64,000 nucleotides of DNA, from positions 1 to 64,000 of the forward strand of contig NZ_PGLR01000019.1 in NCBI RefSeq assembly GCF_002803095.1, read 5' to 3'. Shown one piece after another: positions 46,170 through 55,302 of this stretch. Position 1 is the stretch's first letter; each line of letters starts with the position of its first letter. The notes beneath the pieces were generated by a model, which saw nothing but the letters and a program-made list of their open reading frames with translations, made no database searches and was not told where the DNA came from. A program made the position numbers and the translations under genes. Origin of the DNA: Pseudomonas sp. ZH-FAD (GTDB lineage: Bacteria > Pseudomonadota > Gammaproteobacteria > Pseudomonadales > Pseudomonadaceae).

Positions 46170-46471
46170 TAGTCAGGATTCGTCAACGCACATCCTTGTT
46201 CCAAGCGTTGTCGAGCACCTGATGAGCGTCAGGAATGCAGCTCTGTCTGGCACGGGGAGGCGCCAGTCCAATCAACATAGTCCGAACTTTCTGTTACGCA
46301 ATGATGGCCAGTTGCGATGGATTGTTAGCGGGAAGAGGGGATGGGCGGGGCGGTTGGCCCCGCTCGACGCACCGGCCGGATAGGCTGGCGCAGACCCTAA
46401 GGTCAGGAGGAGAGAACACGGCGCTGGGCGGGTAACCCCTGCAGGCAGTTGCGTCGTGTGGGTGCAGCATG
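46170..46471. other. Gap between arcD and putA
   Basis: About 300 bp with no convincing gene. It holds the region upstream of the arcD promoter and the 3' flank of putA. Apart from the putA hairpin just beyond it I see no structured element. Confidence 0.5.
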
Positions 46472-46502
46472 CCGCGGAAAGCTTTCATCCAGCTTTCCAC
46501 GG
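46472..46502 (-). terminator. Hairpin after putA
   Basis: CCGCGGAAAGCT (46472-46483) pairs with AGCTTTCCACGG (46491-46502) with one mismatch, 15 bases beyond the putA stop on the minus strand. No clear T-run. Confidence 0.6.
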
Positions 46503-46517
46503 CGTTATCGGCTGCGA

Positions 46518-49500
46518 TCAGCCGATGGTCATCAGGCTGGCGTTGCCGCCGGCCGCCGCGGTGTTGACGCTCAGGGCGTGTTCCACCAGCAGACGTTCCA
46601 GGGCGATGTCGGTCTCGCCCTTGTTCAGGCCGTGTACACCGACGATGGCGCCCTTGCGCTGCGCCGCCTGCTCGCTCACCGCGCGCAGCTGGTCGGAGTC
46701 GCCGTGGTGCAGGATGGCGTCCAGCTCCACGTCGACGCTGTTCCAGTCGGCTACCAGCTGGATGTGCTTCTGCACCTCTTTCGGCAGTTCGGCGTATAGC
46801 GCGCGCTGGCTGTCCAGCCAGACCGCCTGGCTGCCCACGGCCAGGGTGGCAGCCAGCTGGGCCAGCAGGTCGCTGCGCTCGTCGGCCAGGTTGAGCACAT
46901 GCTCACGCGGCAGCAGGGTGTAGCTGTTGCGCTCGCCGGTCGGGCCGGTCAGCACGTGGCTGCTGTAGCTCTGCGACAGCGTGCGGTACTGCTCGAACAG
47001 CGCGGCGATGGCCGGCTCCTGCTTGCCTGCCCAGTCGGCGAAGGCGGCGCGTACCTTGTCCAGCTCGCTTGGCACCGGCAGGGCTTGCACCTCGGCCTGT
47101 TGCAGGTACTGGGCGACGGCTTCCTGCGGGCGGGTCGACAGCAGACGGTAGAGGTACAGCGGGCCACCGGCTTTCGGGCCGGTCCCGGACAGGCCTTCGC
47201 CACCGAACGGTTGCACGCCGACCACGGCGCCGACCATGTTGCGGTTCACATACAGGTTGCCGACCTTGGCGGTGCCGACCACCTGGGCGATGGTTTCGTC
47301 GATGCGCGTGTGCACGCCGAGGGTCAGGCCGTAGCCGCTGTCGTTGATCTGCTGCAGCAGCTTGCCCAGGTCCGCGCGCTGGTAGCGCACCACGTGCAGC
47401 ACTGGGCCGAAGATCTCGCGCTTCATCTCGTCGAAGCTGTCCAGCTCGATCAGGGTCGGCACGACGAAGGTGCCGCGCTTGATGTCGTCAGCGTTGACGC
47501 GCGCCAGTTGGGTGACCTTGCGGCCTTTCTCGCGCAGCTTGGCGATGTGGGTGTCGATGCCGGCCTTGGCTTCGGCGTCGATCACCGGGCCGATGTCGGT
47601 GTTCAGGCGCTCGGGGTTGCCGAGTGTGTACTCGGCCATGGCGCCCTTGAGCATGGTCAGCACGCGGTCGGCCACGTCGTCCTGCACGCACAGTACGCGC
47701 AGGGCCGAGCAGCGCTGGCCGGCGCTGTCGAAGGCGGAGGCGACCACGTCCATCACCACCTGCTCGGTCAGCGCCGAGGAGTCGACGATCATGGCGTTGA
47801 GGCCGCCGGTTTCGGCGATCAGCGGGATGGTGCGGCCCTGGGCATCCAGGCGCCCGGCGATGTTGCGCTGGAGGATGCCGGCCACCTCGGTGGAGCCGGT
47901 GAACATCACCCCGCGTACACGCTCGTCACCGACCAGGCGCGCACCGACGGTTTCGCCACGGCCCGGCAGCAGTTGTACGGCGCCAGCCGGTACGCCGGCC
48001 TCGAGCAGAATGCGCACGGCTTGCGCTGCGATCAGCGGCGTCTGTTCGGCCGGCTTGGCCAGCACGGTGTTGCCGGCGGCCAGCGCGGCGGCCACCTGGC
48101 CACTGAAGATCGCCAGGGGAAAGTTCCACGGGCTGATGCACACCACCGGGCCCAGCGGGCGGTGGCTGTCGTTGCCGAAGCTGCGTGCCTGGATCGCGTA
48201 GTAACGCAGGAAGTCCACCGCCTCGCGCACTTCGGCGATGGCGTTGGCGAAGGTCTTGCCGGACTCGCGCACCAGCAGGCCCATCAGCTGTTGCAGTTCG
48301 GCCTCCATCAGGTCGGCGGCGCGCTCCAGCACGGCGGCACGCTCGGCCGGCAGGGTCGACTGCCAGATCTGTCCGCTGGCCAGGGCGCAGAGGATGGCGC
48401 TGTCGACATCCTTGACGCTGGCTTCGCGCACGTGGCCGACCAGGTCACGGTGATCGGCCGGGTTGCGCACTGGCTCCGGCTCGCCCGGGTTAGGTGCATC
48501 GCAGCCGAGCATCGGTTCGGCGACGTAGCTGAGATTGGTGGACGACAGCAGCGCCGAGGACAGCGAGCCGAGGCGGTGTTCGTTGGCCAGGTCGAGGCCG
48601 GCGGAGTTGACCCGCTCTTTGCCGTACAGGTCACGCGGCAGGGCGATACGCGGATGTGGCAGGCCGATGGCGCCTTCCTGCGCGGCCATCTGCTCGACCT
48701 GCAGCACCGGGTCGAGCACCAGGTCTTTCAGCGAAATGCTGTGGTCGGCGATGCGGTTGACGAAGCTGGTGTTGGCGCCGTTTTCCAGCAGGCGGCGCAC
48801 CAGGTAGGCCAGCAGGGTTTCATGGCTGCCCACCGGTGCGTAGATGCGGCACGGGCGGTTCAGCTTGCCGTCGGCGATCTTGCCCACCACCTGCTCGTAC
48901 AACGGCTCGCCCATGCCGTGCAGGCACTGGAACTCGTACTGGCCCGGGTAGTAGTTCTGCCCGGCCAACTGGTAGATGGCCGACAGCGAGTGGGCGTTGT
49001 GGGTGGCGAACTGCGGGTAGATGGCTTCCGGCGCGGCCAGCAGCTTGCGTGCGCAGGCCAGGTAGGACACGTCGGTGTACGGCTTGCGGGTGTAGACCGG
49101 GTAGCCTTCCAGACCATTGACCTGGGCCAGCTTGATCTCGCTGTCCCAGTAGGCGCCCTTGACCAGGCGGATCATCAGGCGATGACGGCTGCGTTTGGCC
49201 AGGTCGATGACGTAGTCGATCACATAGGGGCAGCGCTTCTGGTAGGCCTGGATGACGAAACCGATGCCGTTCCAGCCGGCCAGCGATGGCTCGAAGCACA
49301 GGCGCTCGAGCAGATCCAGCGACAGCTCCAGGCGGTCGGCTTCCTCGGCGTCGATGTTGAGGCCGATGTCGTACTGCTTGGCCAGCTGGGTCAGGCCCAG
49401 CAGGGTCGGGTACAGCTCGTCCATCACACGCTCGTACTGGGCGCGGCTGTAACGCGGGTGCAGGGCGGAGAGCTTGATCGAGATGCCTGGGCCTTCGTAG

Positions 49501-50453
49501 ATGCCGCGACCGTGCGAGGCCTTGCCGATGGCGTGGATGGCCTGCTCGTAGGAGGCCAGGTAACGCTTGGCGTCTTCCTCGGTCAGCGCGGCTTCACCGA
49601 GCATGTCGTAGGAGTAGCGGAAGCCCTTGGCTTCCAGGGTGGCGGCGTTGGCCAGGGCTTCGGCGATGGTTTCGCCGGTGACGAACTGCTCGCCCATCAG
49701 GCGCATGGCCATGTCCACGCCCTTGCGGATCACCGGCTCGCCGCTCTTGCCGATCAGGCGGTTGAGCGAATTGGAGAGGCCGGCCTCGTTGTGGGTCGAC
49801 ACCAGCTTGCCGGTGATCAGCAGGCCCCAGCTGGCGGCGTTGACGAACATCGACGGGCTCTGGCCGAGGTGCTGGCTCCAGTTGCCGTTGGCGATCTTGT
49901 CGCGGATCAGCGCGTCGCGGGTGGCCTTGTCCGGGATACGCAGCAGGGCTTCGGCCAGGCACATCAGCGCCACGCCTTCCTGCGACGACAACGAGAATTC
50001 CTGCAGCAGGCCCTGCACCAGGCCCTGACGGCCGCTGGCGTTCTTCTGGTTGCGCAGCTTCTCGGCGATGCCCAGGGCCAGCTTCTGCGAGGCCTCGGCC
50101 TGCTCCTTGTTCAGACGCGCCTGCTCCAGCAGCATCGGCACCACTTCGGTTTCCGGGCGGCGGTAGGCGCTGGTGATGGCGGCGCGCAGCACCGACTGCG
50201 GGAGGATGCTTTCGGCGAAATCGAGGAACACCTGCAGACCCTGCTCGGTCAGCGACTCCAGCGCTTCCTCACCGGCGGCAGCAGCCAGGCCGGCATGCTC
50301 GGCGGGCGTCAGACCACTCTCGACTTGCTCCAGATAATTGAAGATCGCCTGCTTGATCATCCAGTGCGGCGTACGGTCGATCTGCGCAGCGGCCTTTTTC
50401 AGGCGCTCGCGGGTAGCATCGTCGAGTTTTACGCCAAGCGTGGTGGTGGCCAT
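46518..50453 (-). CDS. putA: PutA bifunctional proline dehydrogenase / P5C dehydrogenase and repressor
   Basis: A 1311-aa trifunctional enzyme oxidising proline to glutamate. Residues about 1-45 form a ribbon-helix-helix DNA-binding domain (TTLGVKLDDATRERLKKAA). The FAD PRODH barrel follows at about 190-560 (YEGPGISIKLSALHPRYS, LMIRLVKGAYWDSEIK). The NAD aldehyde dehydrogenase part has SPWNFPLAIF, the glutamate in IAETGGLNAM, and the cysteine in SAGQRCSALRVL. A C-terminal domain completes the long form. Presence of the DNA-binding domain implies autoregulation; TGCAAC motifs lie upstream. Confidence 0.97.
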   Translation of the reverse strand: MATTTLGVKLDDATRERLKKAAAQIDRTPHWMIKQAIFNYLEQVESGLTPAEHAGLAAAAGEEALESLTEQGLQVFLDFAESILPQSVLRAAITSAYRRPETEVVPMLLEQARLNKEQAEASQKLALGIAEKLRNQKNASGRQGLVQGLLQEFSLSSQEGVALMCLAEALLRIPDKATRDALIRDKIANGNWSQHLGQSPSMFVNAASWGLLITGKLVSTHNEAGLSNSLNRLIGKSGEPVIRKGVDMAMRLMGEQFVTGETIAEALANAATLEAKGFRYSYDMLGEAALTEEDAKRYLASYEQAIHAIGKASHGRGIYEGPGISIKLSALHPRYSRAQYERVMDELYPTLLGLTQLAKQYDIGLNIDAEEADRLELSLDLLERLCFEPSLAGWNGIGFVIQAYQKRCPYVIDYVIDLAKRSRHRLMIRLVKGAYWDSEIKLAQVNGLEGYPVYTRKPYTDVSYLACARKLLAAPEAIYPQFATHNAHSLSAIYQLAGQNYYPGQYEFQCLHGMGEPLYEQVVGKIADGKLNRPCRIYAPVGSHETLLAYLVRRLLENGANTSFVNRIADHSISLKDLVLDPVLQVEQMAAQEGAIGLPHPRIALPRDLYGKERVNSAGLDLANEHRLGSLSSALLSSTNLSYVAEPMLGCDAPNPGEPEPVRNPADHRDLVGHVREASVKDVDSAILCALASGQIWQSTLPAERAAVLERAADLMEAELQQLMGLLVRESGKTFANAIAEVREAVDFLRYYAIQARSFGNDSHRPLGPVVCISPWNFPLAIFSGQVAAALAAGNTVLAKPAEQTPLIAAQAVRILLEAGVPAGAVQLLPGRGETVGARLVGDERVRGVMFTGSTEVAGILQRNIAGRLDAQGRTIPLIAETGGLNAMIVDSSALTEQVVMDVVASAFDSAGQRCSALRVLCVQDDVADRVLTMLKGAMAEYTLGNPERLNTDIGPVIDAEAKAGIDTHIAKLREKGRKVTQLARVNADDIKRGTFVVPTLIELDSFDEMKREIFGPVLHVVRYQRADLGKLLQQINDSGYGLTLGVHTRIDETIAQVVGTAKVGNLYVNRNMVGAVVGVQPFGGEGLSGTGPKAGGPLYLYRLLSTRPQEAVAQYLQQAEVQALPVPSELDKVRAAFADWAGKQEPAIAALFEQYRTLSQSYSSHVLTGPTGERNSYTLLPREHVLNLADERSDLLAQLAATLAVGSQAVWLDSQRALYAELPKEVQKHIQLVADWNSVDVELDAILHHGDSDQLRAVSEQAAQRKGAIVGVHGLNKGETDIALERLLVEHALSVNTAAAGGNASLMTIG

Positions 50454-50923
50454 AGGGGTGTCCTATTTTTGTCGGTTGTACAGGGTGAAACTGCCTGGAG
50501 CAGTTTCTGGCGTCGCTTGCGACGGCCCTAGGGGTTGCCGTCATGGATGGTGGGCAACAAAAAAGCTGCGGGAGATTAAACCTGCTTTGGCATCTGGTGC
50601 AACTAGGTGCAACCAATTTGGGTGGCATCCCGACGGACGTTCATTCCACCCTCGAGGTTGACGCTGTAGCCCTGTGCTCCTTGAGTTGCAGGGTATCAAT
50701 CACATTCCGTAACTTCGATTCGGGCAAGAGCGAAGGATTCGCCCAATCCAGTTTGCCGAGGCGCTGCGTCATCATGGTGCAACCGTGGTGCTACCCCTGT
50801 GCCTGGGCTCACCACGGTGCTGAGCAGCGCTTTGAGCGCATCGCGACTGGGTAGTACCTGTTCAGCATAGACCGCGTCATCGGAGCAGCGTGGCTCCCGG
50901 TCGTCGGGAGCCAGCCGCTGTAG
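50454..50923. promoter_or_regulatory. putA upstream region with PutA-type operator motifs
   Basis: TGCAAC, the complement of GTTGCA (the E. coli PutA operator core as I recall it), occurs at 50598-50603, 50608-50613 and 50778-50783. The first two are 10 bp apart. They sit about 145-330 bp before the putA ATG. No gene is convincing in this stretch; a short frame at 50543-50854 has no support. Confidence 0.55.
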
Positions 50924-51015
50924 CAGGCAGTTGAAGAACGCAGGCGACGACTGCCTGCATGCAGGCGCTAGGGCGGCGCGGGAGGCCAAGGCCGAGGTGA
51001 CTTTTCAACAGCCTG
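50924..51015. repeat. MITE-like palindromic element, copy 3 (short)
   Basis: Its ends CAGGCAGTTGAAGAAC and (complement) CAGGCTGTTGAAAAGT match the ends of copy 1. It is only 92 bp; the central core found in copies 1 and 2 is lost or replaced. The right end abuts the stop codon of the lysR gene (CTA at 51016-51018 on the plus strand), just as copy 1 abuts the moeB stop. Confidence 0.7.
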
Positions 51016-51906
51016 CTAGGCCCTTTCGCGGAGGATGGCAATGAAGGCCTGCAGCGGCGCCGGAACGTGGCGATAGCTGGAGTAGTAGAGACAGAGGCCC
51101 GGGCAAGGCGGCGTCCAGTCCTCCAGCAGCAAGCTCAGCTTGCCTGCCTCCAGTGCCTTGCGAGCAAAAGCCTGTGGAACGTAGGCGATACCCAGCCCGC
51201 GGCAGGCGGCCTCGACCAGCAAGTCGTTGTCATCCAGGCTCAATGCGCCCGGTACATCGAGCGCCAGGTGCTGCGTGCCCCGTTCGAACTCCCAGCGATA
51301 ACGCTTGCCGCTGGGCATGCGTTGGCGGATGCAGCGATGGGATCGCAGCTCGTCAGGCGTGCCAGGACGCCCGAAGGTGGCGATATACGCCGGTGAGGCG
51401 ACGGTGACGAAGCGCACGTCACCGCCGAAGGGTACCGCCACCATGTCCTTGGGGACCGACTCGGCCAGGCGCACGCCGGCGTCGAAGCCCTCGGCGACGA
51501 TATCCACCAGCCTGCCCTCGCTGACCAGGTCGAGCTCCACGTGGGGGTGGCGTTGCAGGAAAATCGGTATCACCTGCTCGAGCAGCCAACGCGCGCCGCC
51601 CTTGCTGGCATTGATGCGCAGGGTACCGGCGAGTTCCTCGGGCCCATGGCTGATCGCATCCAGTGCGTCGTCCAGCTCCCGAAGCAGAGGCGTCAGGCGC
51701 TGCAGCAGCTGTTCCCCGGCCTCCGTCACGGCCACGCTGCGGGTGGTGCGGTGCAGCAGACGAACCCCCAGGCGCTGTTCGAGCCCCTTGATTGCGTGAC
51801 TGAGAGAGGAGCGCGATACCCCGAGGGAGTCAGCGGCCTTCTGGAAGCTGCGTTGCTGAGCGACCTGAATGAAGGCCTTGAGATCGGGAAGGCTGGCGTT
51901 GCTCAT
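51016..51906 (-). CDS. LysR-family regulator
   Basis: A 296-aa LTTR. The HTH (residues about 5-62) contains AFIQVAQQRSFQKAADSLGVSRSSLSHAIKGLEQRLGVRLLHRTTRSVAVTEAGE in the standard pattern. The co-inducer domain resembles the DsdC/TfdR-like CrgA group. It is divergent from a lipocalin-like gene with a palindrome GTGAA-N5-TTCAC between them, so that gene is its likely target. Its stop codon touches a mobile-looking palindrome. Confidence 0.93.
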   Translation of the reverse strand: MSNASLPDLKAFIQVAQQRSFQKAADSLGVSRSSLSHAIKGLEQRLGVRLLHRTTRSVAVTEAGEQLLQRLTPLLRELDDALDAISHGPEELAGTLRINASKGGARWLLEQVIPIFLQRHPHVELDLVSEGRLVDIVAEGFDAGVRLAESVPKDMVAVPFGGDVRFVTVASPAYIATFGRPGTPDELRSHRCIRQRMPSGKRYRWEFERGTQHLALDVPGALSLDDNDLLVEAACRGLGIAYVPQAFARKALEAGKLSLLLEDWTPPCPGLCLYYSSYRHVPAPLQAFIAILRERA

Positions 51907-51908
51907 TG

Positions 51909-51923
51909 GTGAATTTTCTTCAC
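51909..51923. promoter_or_regulatory. LysR-type palindrome GTGAA-N5-TTCAC
   Basis: Five-base arms with a five-base AT spacer, a few bases before the lysR ATG and about 80 bp before the lipocalin-like gene. The 15-bp size fits an LTTR recognition site. Confidence 0.5.
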
Positions 51924-52002
51924 GAGGGCGTTCGTATTGGTGCGTCTTATCCTAGTTCGACTCGCCTCATACCATCGGTTTCACCCTTTAAGGAGATTAC
52001 CG

Positions 52003-52572
52003 ATGAAGATCGAGCAGAGCACCCGAGCCTCCCTGTGGATTGATCTGGCTGACAGGGGCTGGTCCTTTTCGCGGCCAACACTGGTGGCCGGTTTGCTGGC
52101 ACTGACCCTGAGCGCCACGGCCAGTGAGAGCGAATCCGACGCGCGTGCGATCAACCAGGTGGCAGGCACCTGGCGTATGGTTTCCGCCACCCTGGAAGCA
52201 GATGGCGGGATCGAGCGTCCGTACGGTGACAACCCGCAAGGCATGCTGGTATTCACGCCTGACATGCATTTCGTCGAAGTGCTGACCAACGGCGATACAC
52301 CGTGTTTTGCATCCGACGCGCGCGGCGGCGGCAGCGACGAAGAAAATCGCCGTGCCATGGCGTCGAGCATCGGCTTCTTTGGCACCTACAGCGTCGACGA
52401 GCAGGGGCGTTTTGCCGGTAACCGGGTCGAGGGCGCCACCTTTCCCAACTGGGTCGGTGGCGTCAGGACGATGAAGGAGTTGCAAATGAGGGTCGAGGGG
52501 GATCGGATGTACGAGACCTTCACGCGGCCGGACGGTGGACGCTTTAGCGCCGAGTTCGTGCGGGCCAGGTAA
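52003..52572 (+). CDS. Lipocalin-like domain protein, exported
   Basis: A 189-aa protein with a lipocalin_5-type domain: VAGTWRMVSATLEADGG opens it, and GMLVFTPDMHFVEVLTN and FFGTYSVDEQG follow. A hydrophobic stretch near residues 25-43 (TLVAGLLALTLSATASES) could be a signal peptide behind a long polar lead. I use ATG 52003 because AAGGAG lies 7 bases upstream; the frame is open to 51937. Ligand unknown. The divergent LysR gene probably regulates it. Confidence 0.82.
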   Translation: MKIEQSTRASLWIDLADRGWSFSRPTLVAGLLALTLSATASESESDARAINQVAGTWRMVSATLEADGGIERPYGDNPQGMLVFTPDMHFVEVLTNGDTPCFASDARGGGSDEENRRAMASSIGFFGTYSVDEQGRFAGNRVEGATFPNWVGGVRTMKELQMRVEGDRMYETFTRPDGGRFSAEFVRAR

Positions 52573-52599
52573 AGCCGGGATGTGTGGCGCTTGCTGTGG

Positions 52600-52827
52600 T
52601 CAGTAGCGGCAGTCTTCGCCGGTACGTTGGTAGATCAGCGTGTGCTGTTCACCGTTGGAGTCCAGGTAGACCATGCGGGCTTCACCCGCTTCGCAGCCTT
52701 GCGGCAGGGTCTGGCTGATGACCTTGGCAATGTCCAGGTGCATGCCGTAGTGGTAGTGCTCGGGCGTTTCGGCATGTGCCAGGGTGGCGGCGCAGCCGAA
52801 AGCGAGCAGGCAGGCGATACGTTTCAT
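52600..52827 (-). CDS. DUF2790 small periplasmic protein
   Basis: A 75-aa precursor with signal peptide MKRIACLLAFGCAATLAHA. The mature part (YHYGMHLDIAKVISQT, CEAGEARMVYLDSNGEQHTLIYQRTGEDC) matches DUF2790, a pseudomonad-type family. Two cysteines could form a disulfide. Some members are stress- or metal-induced, but the role here is unknown. Confidence 0.85.
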   Translation of the reverse strand: MKRIACLLAFGCAATLAHAETPEHYHYGMHLDIAKVISQTLPQGCEAGEARMVYLDSNGEQHTLIYQRTGEDCRY

Positions 52828-52913
52828 GATGGCCTCGATGCAGGAAAAAGGGCCGTTTCAGCGGCCCGAGGGACGCCGGTCAGGAGCGCGGCCGGCGCCA
52901 GGTAAGCTCTGGT

Positions 52914-53096
52914 TCAACCGTGCTGATCGCTGTTCTGCGTGCTCGCGGTTTGCGCCTGCTGGGTGGCTGTGGCGTGCGGCTGTTGCTGGTGGGCCTGTTG
53001 ATGAGCGACGAAGGCCGCCGACTCTTCGGCGAAGCAGGCCTGAGTGGCCAGCAGAGTAGAAAGGGACAGGACAGTGGCAGTGAGAAGGTTCTTCAT
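52914..53096 (-). CDS. Small exported Gln/His-rich protein
   Basis: A 60-aa product with signal peptide MKNLLTATVLSLSTLLATQACFA. The mature 37 residues are unusually rich in Gln, His, Ala and Thr (HQQAHQQQPHATATQQAQ). No known family. It lies on the same strand as, and 86 bp upstream of, the DUF2790 gene, so the two may be expressed together. The His-rich tail could bind metal, but this is only a suggestion. Confidence 0.6.
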   Translation of the reverse strand: MKNLLTATVLSLSTLLATQACFAEESAAFVAHQQAHQQQPHATATQQAQTASTQNSDQHG

Positions 53097-53186
53097 TGGG
53101 ACGATCCTCTTGGGATTCTTCGTGGGTTTGAAGTCATCCTAATGAGGTATCGAGGTGCGAAAAAGCGCGTTCCGGGTGAATGACCA

Positions 53187-54143
53187 TTACCTATAGCGCA
53201 ACAATCCTGCAGGCGTCGCCCAGTATTGCGCGTCGTCCAGTACCGCTTCGTCAGCGCGCAGCAGCGGCGGCAGTTCGGCCTTGAGAAACTCCACCCAGGT
53301 GCGGGTCTTGGCATCGAGAAAGCGTCGCGACGGATACATCGCATAGATGTTCAGGGCGCGCAGCCGGTGCTGCGGCAGGATGCGCAGCAGGCGTCCTTCA
53401 CGCAGCGGCTGGCTGGCGACGAACGAAGGCAGCAGGCAGAAACCCATGCCGGCCTGGGCCGCCTTGACCAAGGCTTCAGCGACGTTGACCTGGAAGCACT
53501 CGGCCGGCAGCGCCTCCAGTTGCTCGTCGCCGAAATCCCATTGGCCACGGTACAGCGGGTCGGTCAGGCGCAGGTAGCGGTGCTGCTGCAGATCGCTCGG
53601 CTGCTGCGGGATGCCATGCTGGGCCAGGTAGCTGGGGGCGGCGCAGAGTACGCTGTAGACCGGGCCCAGGCGTTGCGCGACCAGTTGCGAGTCCGGCAGG
53701 TCGCGGGCGAAGGCGACGGTCACGTCGTGGCCGTCTTCGAGCAGATCAGGGGTGCGTTGCGCCAGGGTCAGTTCGACCACCACCTGTGGATAACGCTCGG
53801 CGTAGCGGGCGATCAACGGCGTCAGGTGCTGCAGCCCGAGGCCGGTCATGGTGTGCACGCGCAGGCGACCGCTGGGGGTGTGGTGGGCGCCGCGCGCTTC
53901 GGCGTCGGCTTCGTCGATCTGGCCAAGAATCTGCCGGCAGCGCTCCAGATAGCGCTCGCCGGTTTCGGTCAGCGCCAGGCGCCGCGTGGTGCGCTGCAGC
54001 AGGCGCGCCTGCAGGTGTTGTTCCAGCTCGGTGATCAGTCGCGATACCTGCGCGGTGGACAGATCCAGCGTCTGGGCAGCGGCAGTGAAGCTGCCGCGCT
54101 CGACCACCTGAACGAACACGCGCATCGCATGCAGGGTATCCAT
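53187..54143 (-). CDS. LysR-family regulator
   Basis: A 318-aa LTTR. The N-terminal HTH reads MRVFVQVVERGSFTAAAQTLDLSTAQVSRLITELEQHLQARLLQRTTRRLALTETGE in the family pattern; the sensor domain follows from residue 90 and is of the CrgA/PP type. The neighbouring gene argO ends 50 bp upstream on the same strand, so no divergent partner shows its target. It may be autoregulated. Confidence 0.92.
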   Translation of the reverse strand: MDTLHAMRVFVQVVERGSFTAAAQTLDLSTAQVSRLITELEQHLQARLLQRTTRRLALTETGERYLERCRQILGQIDEADAEARGAHHTPSGRLRVHTMTGLGLQHLTPLIARYAERYPQVVVELTLAQRTPDLLEDGHDVTVAFARDLPDSQLVAQRLGPVYSVLCAAPSYLAQHGIPQQPSDLQQHRYLRLTDPLYRGQWDFGDEQLEALPAECFQVNVAEALVKAAQAGMGFCLLPSFVASQPLREGRLLRILPQHRLRALNIYAMYPSRRFLDAKTRTWVEFLKAELPPLLRADEAVLDDAQYWATPAGLLRYR

Positions 54144-54192
54144 TGTTGCTCCTGGCGTAATAGGCCAGACGCATTATGCGCGACTGCGAACC

Positions 54193-54795
54193 TTACAACG
54201 CACCCAGAATCAATTGCGCTGCCACCGCGAACATCATCGCCGCCACGCCCAGATCGATCAGGCGCCAGGTCAATGGCTTTGCCAGCCAGGGCGCCAGCCA
54301 GGCCGCGCCGAGCGCCAGAGCGCTGAACCAGAGAAAGGAGGCGCTGGCAGCCCCCGCCGCATACGCGCCAGGTTCAGGTTGCTGGGCGCCGAGTGAGCCG
54401 ATCAGCAGCACGGTATCCAGATAGACGTGCGGGTTGAGCAGGGTGACCGCCAGCGCTGCGAGCATCACCGCACGCAATGAGCGCGGTTCGCTGCCGGCCG
54501 CCTGCAGCGATTGCGGGCGCGCGGCGCGCAGCAGCGCCTGGCTGCCATACCAGATCAGGAAGGCGGCGCCGCCCCAGCGGGCGATGGCCAGCAGCGCCGG
54601 GCTCTGCGCCAGCAGGGTGGCCAGGCCGAAGACGCCGGCAGCGACCAGCACGGCATCGCAGATGATGCACAGCAGGGCAACCGGGACGTGGTGTTCACGA
54701 CGCAGGCTTTGCGCCAGAACGAAGGCGTTCTGCGCACCGATGGCCATGATCAGACCGATGGCCACCAGCAGGCCGTTGCTATAGCTCTGCCACAT
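54193..54795 (-). CDS. argO: LysE/ArgO-family amino-acid exporter
   Basis: A 200-aa inner-membrane exporter with about six helices. GLLVAIGLIMAIGAQNAFVLAQ opens the LysE fold and TLLNPHVYLDTVLLIGSLG holds the conserved Asn-Pro-His. It most likely expels arginine or lysine. I start at ATG 54795, whose first base overlaps the upstream stop (TGATG); a GTG at 54798 is possible. It is coupled to an ACT-domain gene, and the divergent argP encodes its expected activator. Confidence 0.9.
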   Translation of the reverse strand: MWQSYSNGLLVAIGLIMAIGAQNAFVLAQSLRREHHVPVALLCIICDAVLVAAGVFGLATLLAQSPALLAIARWGGAAFLIWYGSQALLRAARPQSLQAAGSEPRSLRAVMLAALAVTLLNPHVYLDTVLLIGSLGAQQPEPGAYAAGAASASFLWFSALALGAAWLAPWLAKPLTWRLIDLGVAAMMFAVAAQLILGAL

Positions 54796-55208
54796 CACAC
54801 GGGCTCCGGCATGGACGCCGCCGACAGGGCGCGCAGGGTGGAGAGCGCCCGTTCGGCTCGTTCGCTGGGCACGAAGATATGGTCGTGATGAAAGCCGGCG
54901 ACCACGTTGCAGCTGATGCCGGCCTGCGCCAGGGCGGCGGAAAAGGAAGCAGTAAGACCCACGGCCGCCAGCGACGAATGCACCTCAAGGGTGATCCAGG
55001 CGGCGACGTAGTCGTAGCTCAGGCCATGAGCATCGGCGATTTCGCGCGTCAGCACCAGGCTCAGACCTTCAGGCTCGCGCATGCTGGCGAGCGGCTGCAG
55101 GGCGCTGCAGTCATGCTCGGCTGGGACACAGCAGAACACGTACTGACCGGGATTGAGCTGCGGCGTCATGCTCTGCAGCAGGCATGCGAGGTTGGTTTCG
55201 CCAGACAT
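54795..55208 (-). CDS. ACT-domain protein
   Basis: A 137-aa protein of COG3602 type, with ACT-like halves (LSLVLTREIADAHGLSYDYVAAWITLEVHSSLAAVGLTASFSAALAQAGISCNVVAGFHHDHIFVP in order). ACT domains usually bind amino acids. The start at 55208 has CAGGAG upstream; the open frame extends to 55286 without a ribosome site. It precedes argO in an operon and might sense or tune export, though no function is known. Confidence 0.85.
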   Translation of the reverse strand: MSGETNLACLLQSMTPQLNPGQYVFCCVPAEHDCSALQPLASMREPEGLSLVLTREIADAHGLSYDYVAAWITLEVHSSLAAVGLTASFSAALAQAGISCNVVAGFHHDHIFVPSERAERALSTLRALSAASMPEPV

Positions 55209-55302
55209 GGCGGGCTCCTGATGGGGTTGAATGCTGGCGAGTCTGCTGTGTGTGGATGTATAAGAGAAACCAATATTGCTGATCACTCATTAGGAAAATC
55301 GA

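Noticed and set aside
46899..50531. A 1210-codon open frame on the plus strand
   Set aside because: It is the antisense shadow of putA, produced by high GC and codon bias; the translation is low-complexity and matches no family.
50543..50854. A 103-codon frame in the putA upstream gap
   Set aside because: No ribosome site, no recognisable protein character, and the region carries operator-like repeats.
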